This document shows, piece after piece, positions 5,970-10,345 of a DNA stretch of 10,345 nucleotides. The notes beneath the pieces were generated by a model. The model had not been told where the DNA came from. It saw only the letters and a list, made by a program, of their open reading frames with translations, and searched no databases. The first letter of the stretch is position 1. Each line of letters opens with the position of its first letter. The translations under genes and the position numbers were made by a program. Source of the stretch: Acidobacteriota bacterium (lineage in GTDB: Bacteria; Acidobacteriota; Terriglobia; Terriglobales; Acidobacteriaceae); the NCBI GenBank assembly GCA_003224835.1, contig QHZX01000348.1, forward strand, positions 1-10,345, read 5' to 3'.

Positions 5970-7461
5970 ATTGCAAGGCGACTTGCATTTTCCGCTTGTC
6001 GCAGTTTACCGAAAGAACGTGCTCAGACCCTGCTGTCAACTCCGCGTCAATAGTTTCGATTTGATCGTAGTTGTTGGCGGGCGAGACGATGCGTATCTGC
6101 AGCGCATGTTTTCCAGGAGCGAACTGGAACTTAGTAACCTGGTTGACTTCCAACGCGCGCAATAGCGGATGTCTTTGATCTACGCCGCGCAAATTTTCAT
6201 CGAAAACGAGTTTGTCGTCCAGCCAGATGGAAGCCTTTGCGCCATTGAAATGATGCTGGATCTCCACTTGAACTTTGGCAGATTCGACGGTTGCGCCGGG
6301 CGTTGTTGATGTGACCGGCAGCACATCTTTTCGGCGTGCGCGTGGCTTATGAGCTATAACTTTTTTGACTGCGGTCTGTGCAGGCGCAAGCTCGCGCGGG
6401 TGGATAGGATGTGATCGCAGTTCCGCCAATACCTGGGCGGGAAACGGCACATTTCGTACTCTCGTCATCCGCCATGCAAAGAGTATGCTTGCGGCGGCGA
6501 TGACGCCGATTGCAGACCACAGCGAATAAACCTGAATTCGACTCGCCCTCAATCTATTTTGTTTGGTTGCGTGCAGTAAATCTCTTTGCAGCGACGGAGT
6601 AATAAAAGTTGCAGTCTCCGACGGCGCGAGCTCAGAACTGCGGAATTCATGAATTGCGCGTGCCAAGGCACCGCCACTCGCATAACGTTCATCCGGATCT
6701 TTGGCAATAGCCCGGGAGACAATCGCATCCAACTCCGGCGATACATTGCTTTGAAAACTGGTGACCGGCACCGGGTCAATGTTCATGACTTTGAACACGA
6801 CTGTCTTAGCGCTGTTTCCCTGGAAAGGACGAAAGCCGGTGATCATGCTGTAAAGTACGACTCCAAGTGAGAACAGGTCAGAGCGCGCGTCGCCCTGCTT
6901 GCCACTCATCTGTTCCGGAGCCATGTAGGCGGGGCTGCCCACAACTTCACCCACTTGCGTAATTTCCTGATGCATCCAGGCGACGCCAAAGTCTGCAATC
7001 TTGGGGTGACCGTCTTCCGTGATCAGAATGTTGGCGGGCTTAATGTCGCGGTGCACCACTCCCTGGCTATGGGCATAGTCCAGCGCTTCTGCGATCTCTT
7101 GTGCGTACTGGAGCGACAAGGATAAAGGGAGCTTTCGCTCGCGCGCCAGAAGTCGGTTCAGCGGTTCTCCGGTGACAAATTCCATGACCAAGTAAGGCTC
7201 GTTGGTTTCCGGGTCTTCTCCCGCGTCGTAGATAGTGACGATACCTGGGTGGGATAGCCGTCCCGCAGCACGGACTTCGCGCAAAAACCGCGCTCGATAT
7301 TCGCCCTCATCGGCGAACTCCTGCCCGCTCAGCGAAATCGTTTTGATCGCGACCTGACGACCGATCTGAGGATCGTAGGCGCGATACACGACTCCCATTG
7401 CGCCACGGCCAATCTCAGCCTCAATCAGGTAACGACCCAGGGTTTGGTGAAGGGTTGTCAC
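5968..7461 (-). CDS. Membrane-anchored Ser/Thr protein kinase (PknB-type) with secreted C-terminal domain
   Basis: A 497-residue Hanks-type kinase. The cytoplasmic catalytic domain (about residues 11-273) has every key element: P-loop GRGAMGVV (18-25), ATP-anchoring Lys40, helix-C Glu62, catalytic HRDIKPAN (137-144), DFG (157-159), an activation loop with Thr168, and APE (181-183), so it should be active. One transmembrane helix lies at about 312-330 (YSLWSAIGVIAAASILFAW), after a Ser/Thr-bearing juxtamembrane segment. The outer part has a Pro/basic linker (to ~391) and a strand-rich domain at 392-497 (VQVEIQHHF, ASIWLDDKLVF, HALQIRIVSP) that resembles no PASTA, WD or TPR repeat. It may be a ligand sensor, which is inference. 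The start is GTG at 7461, with GGGG six bases upstream. It is convergent with the beta-barrel gene, 135 bases from the gene upstream, with operator-like sites in that gap. Confidence 0.93.
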   Translation of the reverse strand: MTTLHQTLGRYLIEAEIGRGAMGVVYRAYDPQIGRQVAIKTISLSGQEFADEGEYRARFLREVRAAGRLSHPGIVTIYDAGEDPETNEPYLVMEFVTGEPLNRLLARERKLPLSLSLQYAQEIAEALDYAHSQGVVHRDIKPANILITEDGHPKIADFGVAWMHQEITQVGEVVGSPAYMAPEQMSGKQGDARSDLFSLGVVLYSMITGFRPFQGNSAKTVVFKVMNIDPVPVTSFQSNVSPELDAIVSRAIAKDPDERYASGGALARAIHEFRSSELAPSETATFITPSLQRDLLHATKQNRLRASRIQVYSLWSAIGVIAAASILFAWRMTRVRNVPFPAQVLAELRSHPIHPRELAPAQTAVKKVIAHKPRARRKDVLPVTSTTPGATVESAKVQVEIQHHFNGAKASIWLDDKLVFDENLRGVDQRHPLLRALEVNQVTKFQFAPGKHALQIRIVSPANNYDQIETIDAELTAGSEHVLSVNCDKRKMQVALQ

Positions 7462-7472
7462 ACGTAACCCCG

Positions 7473-7501
7473 ATCTTAAAATTCCGGACCCCTAGAGTCA
7501 G
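7473..7501 (-). promoter_or_regulatory. Candidate promoter of the Ser/Thr kinase gene
   Basis: On the minus strand, CTGACT (7501-7496) and TAAGAT (7478-7473) are 17 bases apart, a fair match to a housekeeping -35/-10 pair. The predicted start of transcription would lie only a few bases before the GTG codon, giving a very short leader or leaderless message, in which case the GGGG upstream of the GTG would not act as a ribosome site. This is weak evidence by eye only. Confidence 0.35.
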
Positions 7502-7521
7502 CACGGAATCAGGCCGAGATA

Positions 7522-7571
7522 GATTACATCGGTAATCAAGGTGCGCAGTGACCACCGTTACTTGGTAATCA
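7522..7571. promoter_or_regulatory. Two operator-like inverted repeats upstream of the kinase gene
   Basis: Site 1 is a perfect inverted repeat GATTAC-ATCG-GTAATC (7522-7537). Site 2 at 7557-7571 reads GTTACTTGGTAATCA and is a shorter, imperfect version. Both end in the identical octamer GGTAATCA (7531-7538 and 7564-7571), spaced 33 bases, about three helical turns. They lie roughly 60-100 bases upstream of the candidate kinase promoter, a position typical of activator or cooperative binding sites. The binding protein is unknown. Confidence 0.4.
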
Positions 7572-7596
7572 TCATCCGAGGTGCTTGGCGGAATGT

Positions 7597-8349
7597 CTAC
7601 GGTTGCGGCTCCGGCCTGCGGCGTAGCTCAACTGCTCCCGTGTGCGGAGGTAAAAAGAAAGGGAATTCAACCATGAGGTTGTGGACCGGTACCCGCAAAA
7701 TGAACTGTTCCGGCTTGCGCCAAGGCCCTATCCAGCGGTCTTTTATGCTGAAAAAGACCCAGCCGGTGATCGCAGGATTTGAATGATTCAGTACCGCAGG
7801 ACGTAGACCCTGAGTGCTGATGAAATCCATCATTTCCGTGTAGTCCTTTAGCCGGGCTTGCAATTCGGCTTCCTTTTGCGCTTTATTTTCGGGATGTTTG
7901 CGCAGTTGGTGTCGCTCGACTTCATCCGTAATGTCATCTACGTTTTCCTGCAAATGATGAAGCATGACGTCGGGATCCAAAGAGGTTTTCATGAGTTGAA
8001 GATGCTTAACGAATTCAAGCGAAAAACGGTTTTGCTGAACTTCCAATTGCCCGCCACCCTTGTAACGGAAAGTGAGTAGCACGCTCAGCATTGCTGTCGC
8101 CCGGTGATGAATTTTTTCCAACTCCTGCCGGTCTACGGCGAGAATGATTTCAAAGTCCGAAATTGAGATTCCGTAGTAGGTACGGCCGTCTTCATAGTCT
8201 TGGCGAAGGGTACAATTCGGGGCATCCTGAGACCACCGAGCAACCGGGACTGGGTTTTTATTAACGGCGAGAAGAAATGAAGGAAAGAGAAGCGTGATCG
8301 TGATCAGAGCTACAGAACGCACACCGGAAGTATAAGGGAAATACCGCAC
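7597..8349 (-). CDS. Secreted protein of unknown function
   Basis: No named domain is recognised. The open frame extends to a GTG at 8427 (276 residues), but the GTG at 8349 (250 residues) is preferred. It has GAGG seven bases upstream, begins a sensible signal peptide (MRYFPYTSGVRSVALITITL, on to FLLA, residues 1-28), and leaves 106 bases for the divergent promoters instead of 28. The mature protein has a strand-rich N-terminal part (RTYYGISISDFEIILAV, VLLTFRYKGGGQLEVQ) reminiscent of an immunoglobulin-like sandwich. A charged helical, possibly coiled-coil middle follows at about 126-177 (LQENVDDITDEVERHQLRKH). The C-terminal part is strand-rich (WVFFSIKDRWIGPW, FILRVPV) and ends with RRRPEPQP. 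I recall similar proteins from acidobacteria only. The role is unknown; it lies upstream of the kinase on the same strand, but a 135-base gap suggests separate transcription. Confidence 0.8.
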   Translation of the reverse strand: MRYFPYTSGVRSVALITITLLFPSFLLAVNKNPVPVARWSQDAPNCTLRQDYEDGRTYYGISISDFEIILAVDRQELEKIHHRATAMLSVLLTFRYKGGGQLEVQQNRFSLEFVKHLQLMKTSLDPDVMLHHLQENVDDITDEVERHQLRKHPENKAQKEAELQARLKDYTEMMDFISTQGLRPAVLNHSNPAITGWVFFSIKDRWIGPWRKPEQFILRVPVHNLMVEFPFFLPPHTGAVELRRRPEPQP

Positions 8350-8356
8350 GAATCGA

Positions 8357-8360
8357 CCTC
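8357..8360 (-). promoter_or_regulatory. Ribosome binding site favouring the inner GTG start
   Basis: GAGG on the minus strand stands seven bases before the GTG at 8349. The outermost GTG at 8427 has no purine-rich element in the expected place, so this site decides the shorter reading of the unknown secreted protein. Confidence 0.45.
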
Positions 8361-8455
8361 GCGCAAGCAACCCCTGAGCAGAAAATCTACTCTTTTTAAT
8401 ACCACTTCTTCGTCTGCTTAGCCTCACCCGATGTTTTCTGACCGGAGCTAATTTA

Positions 8456-10297
8456 ATGGGATTCTTTGCTCGGCTGTTGACTTGGATTGTTGTGCTTTTG
8501 GCGTCGACGCTCTATGTCTATGCCGCTCCCTGCACGCTAAGGCAACTAAATCCGTCGGTTACAGTGTGCACGCCGGGGACGAATGCCCTTGTGCAGAGCC
8601 CGGTCCACGTTGTTGCGGGCAGCACCGACACAAATCCGGTTACAGCGATGCAGGTCTACGTCGACAATAAGTTTACTTTCCAGGTAAATGCGTCCACGCT
8701 GGACACTTTTGTGAATCTATCTACCGGAAATCATCGGATCACAGTCCAGGGATGGGACAGCACTGGAGCAACTTTCAAGCAGGATGTCCCGGTATCGATG
8801 CAGCCACCATGCGCTTTGAACACGACAAACCAGACTGTGACTATCTGTTCGGTGGTCAATGGTTCGGTAGTAAGCCAGCCGTTTCACGTGGTCGCGGCGG
8901 CAACGGATTCAAATCCGGTGACCTCGATGAAGCTGGTCATTGATGGCGTGAGCAAAGGCAGTATCGCGAATTCAGCAATCCTGGATCTTTATGTGAGCAA
9001 TCTGACAGTGGGATCTCATTCCATATCAGTACAAGCGCAGGACAACAAGAGCGCACCGTTTAGCAAAGTGCTAAATGTTAGTGTGACGGATGCTTCACAC
9101 GGCTTATCGAACCTGCGCCACATCATCTTCTTTCTGCAGGAGAACCGATCCTTTGACAGTTACTTCGGCATGCTCGGACAGTACAAAGCTTCTGAAGGAC
9201 TGGCGAATGATGTGGACGGGTTGAACCTGAATACTACGTTGAACAACACGCAAGGCCAGCCGGTACACCCGTTTCATTATCAAACCGTGTGCACAGAAAA
9301 CCTGAGTCCGGCGTGGGACGAAGCTCACGTGGATGTCGATGGCGGGCTGATGGACGGATTTATGTTAACCACAACCTCCGTTCCTTCAACCATCGATCCC
9401 ACCGGGACCAGAGCGATGGGTTATTACGATCAGACAGACATTCCTTACTACTACGAGGCGGCAGCCCGGTTTACCACCAGCGATCGCTTCTTTTCCCCGG
9501 CGCTCACCAATACCGTGCCAAACCGCCTGTATATGTTCACCGGGACCTCGTTTGGGAACGCATTTCCCCCTACCCCTCCGAGCGGAGGTTTTACGCAACC
9601 GACGATTTTCGCGCACCTGGATCAGGCAGGCGTGAGTTGGCGCTACTATTATCAGGACGGCGCGTCTTCAGCATTCATTCAACAGTTTTCGATTTATAAA
9701 ACTGATTCGGCGAAAGTTGTGCCAATTGCGAATTGGTTTAGTGACATCATGAACGACAGCACGCTGCCGTCTGTTATTTTTATAGAGCGAGCCTCGCCTT
9801 CCGCTCGCGATGAGCACCCTGGCGCCAATATTCAGGCGGGAGCAGCGGACGCGGCGAACATCATTAATGCGCTTATCCACAGCCCGTCGTGGAAAGATTC
9901 GGCGCTCATCCTTTCGTATGACGAGGGCGGCGGTCTTTATGATCACGTGCGGCCGGCGAGAGAGGTGAAGCCGGATTCGCTCGCTCCAAAACTGACGTCG
10001 AAAAACAAGCCGGGGGCGTTCAACCAAACTGGAATTCGTGTACCGCTCATTGTGTTTTCACCTTGGGCGAAGCCCAGCTTCGTTTCTCATACTGCGCGCG
10101 ACTACACGTCCATTCTGCGTCTGATCGAGGATACTTTTCATGTAACGCCGTTGACCTTGCGCGACAAGAATGCCGACAACATGATGGAATTCTTTGATTT
10201 CTCAGGTGCGCCGCGCTTACTGACCCCGCCGAGCCTTCCCGCGCAACCTATCAACGGTATATGTGACAACAATAGGGAAAAAGCCCCGGGCTTCTAG
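8456..10297 (+). CDS. Secreted phospholipase C / acid-phosphatase-type phosphoesterase with two Ig-like repeats
   Basis: A 613-residue exported hydrolase of the phosphoesterase family (PF04185 type: phospholipase C, AcpA), expected to cleave phosphate esters outside the cytoplasm. The signal peptide is residues 1-24 (hydrophobic LLTWIVVLLASTLYVYAA). Two tandem repeats of about 90 residues follow (26-115 and 119-210), each opening with a Cys-x11-Cys pair (26/38, 119/131) and sharing HVVA, TD-x-NPVT and GxHxIxVQ. The catalytic domain starts at 220: metal-binding ENRSFDSYFG (Glu229, Asn230), candidate nucleophile Thr353 in TNTVPNRLY, EHP (453-455), YDEGG (488-492, Asp489 and Glu490) and DHV (496-498). 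All expected metal ligands appear present. GGAG lies eight bases before the ATG. It is divergent from the unknown secreted protein. Substrate (phospholipid, phosphomonoester) cannot be set from motifs; the repeats may bind carbohydrate or the cell surface. Confidence 0.93.
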   Translation: MGFFARLLTWIVVLLASTLYVYAAPCTLRQLNPSVTVCTPGTNALVQSPVHVVAGSTDTNPVTAMQVYVDNKFTFQVNASTLDTFVNLSTGNHRITVQGWDSTGATFKQDVPVSMQPPCALNTTNQTVTICSVVNGSVVSQPFHVVAAATDSNPVTSMKLVIDGVSKGSIANSAILDLYVSNLTVGSHSISVQAQDNKSAPFSKVLNVSVTDASHGLSNLRHIIFFLQENRSFDSYFGMLGQYKASEGLANDVDGLNLNTTLNNTQGQPVHPFHYQTVCTENLSPAWDEAHVDVDGGLMDGFMLTTTSVPSTIDPTGTRAMGYYDQTDIPYYYEAAARFTTSDRFFSPALTNTVPNRLYMFTGTSFGNAFPPTPPSGGFTQPTIFAHLDQAGVSWRYYYQDGASSAFIQQFSIYKTDSAKVVPIANWFSDIMNDSTLPSVIFIERASPSARDEHPGANIQAGAADAANIINALIHSPSWKDSALILSYDEGGGLYDHVRPAREVKPDSLAPKLTSKNKPGAFNQTGIRVPLIVFSPWAKPSFVSHTARDYTSILRLIEDTFHVTPLTLRDKNADNMMEFFDFSGAPRLLTPPSLPAQPINGICDNNREKAPGF

Positions 10298-10341
10298 TTC
10301 CCGCACATTAGTTTCATTATGAGAAACATATCGAAGCCCGG
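10281..10341. repeat. Nested inverted repeats at the end of the phosphoesterase gene
   Basis: CCGGGCTTC (10286-10294, overlapping the last codons) is perfectly complementary to GAAGCCCGG (10333-10341), with 38 bases between. Inside that loop GTTTC (10311-10315) pairs with GAAAC (10323-10327). The left arm can also fold locally as AAGCCC-C-GGGCTT (10281-10293). It could be a transcription terminator or 3' stability structure, but no T-run follows before the window ends 4 bases later. Confidence 0.5.
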
Positions 10342-10345
10342 ACGC

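Noticed and set aside
9668..10027. Open frame of 119 codons on the minus strand inside the phosphoesterase gene
   Set aside because: Antisense to the conserved metal-site region (EHP, DEGG, DHV); Arg-rich product typical of a shadow frame.
1..10345. Mobile element, CRISPR array, defence system or biosynthetic cluster
   Set aside because: No transposase, integrase, recombinase, phage gene, direct-repeat array, nuclease/toxin pair or multi-enzyme pathway cluster was found; the Ser/Thr kinase stands as a receptor-type gene and has no defence-type neighbours.

Overview
The window looks like a piece of a soil or aquatic acidobacterial chromosome (Acidobacteriota, probably Terriglobia/Koribacter-like). 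This is inferred from gene content and not from any marker gene. The supporting signs are an ECF sigma / zinc-finger anti-sigma / DUF4097 cassette, a membrane-anchored PknB-type Ser/Thr kinase with a novel-looking secreted tail, several secreted proteins of unknown function, and a moderate to moderately high GC content. No tRNA, rRNA, CRISPR array, insertion sequence, prophage gene or integration site was seen. The window is gene-dense and reads as ordinary chromosome, not as a mobile island.

Left block (1-2845, all minus strand; transcription runs from high to low coordinates): a compact apparent operon of an ECF sigma factor, its zf-HC2 anti-sigma factor, a secreted DUF4097 beta-helix protein, shikimate kinase (aroK), and the first 32 codons of another exported protein that runs off the left edge. 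Gaps are small or overlapping throughout. The sigma/anti-sigma pair very likely controls the unit in response to an envelope signal. The unusual point is that a core aromatic-biosynthesis enzyme is a passenger in it.

Middle block (2997-5923): a POT/PTR2 proton-coupled oligopeptide transporter (minus), a divergently transcribed small secreted protein of unknown function (plus), and a small outer-membrane beta-barrel protein (plus). The barrel gene ends in a strong hairpin terminator that works on both strands and is shared with the convergent kinase gene.

Right block (5968-10345): the membrane Ser/Thr kinase (minus, GTG start) preceded by a candidate promoter and two similar 15-16-bp inverted-repeat sites 33 bp apart; an uncharacterised secreted protein (minus); and a divergent secreted phospholipase C/acid-phosphatase-type phosphoesterase (plus) carrying two tandem N-terminal Ig-like repeats, each with a Cys-x11-Cys pair. 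The window ends in nested inverted repeats just after the phosphoesterase stop codon.

Most of the products act at or beyond the inner membrane, so the common theme is envelope sensing, nutrient uptake (peptides, phosphate from phosphoesters) and surface proteins. I found no convincing multi-gene system that is clearly new. The best leads are the sigma-aroK operon, the paired operator-like sites upstream of the kinase, and the three lineage-type secreted proteins of unknown function.
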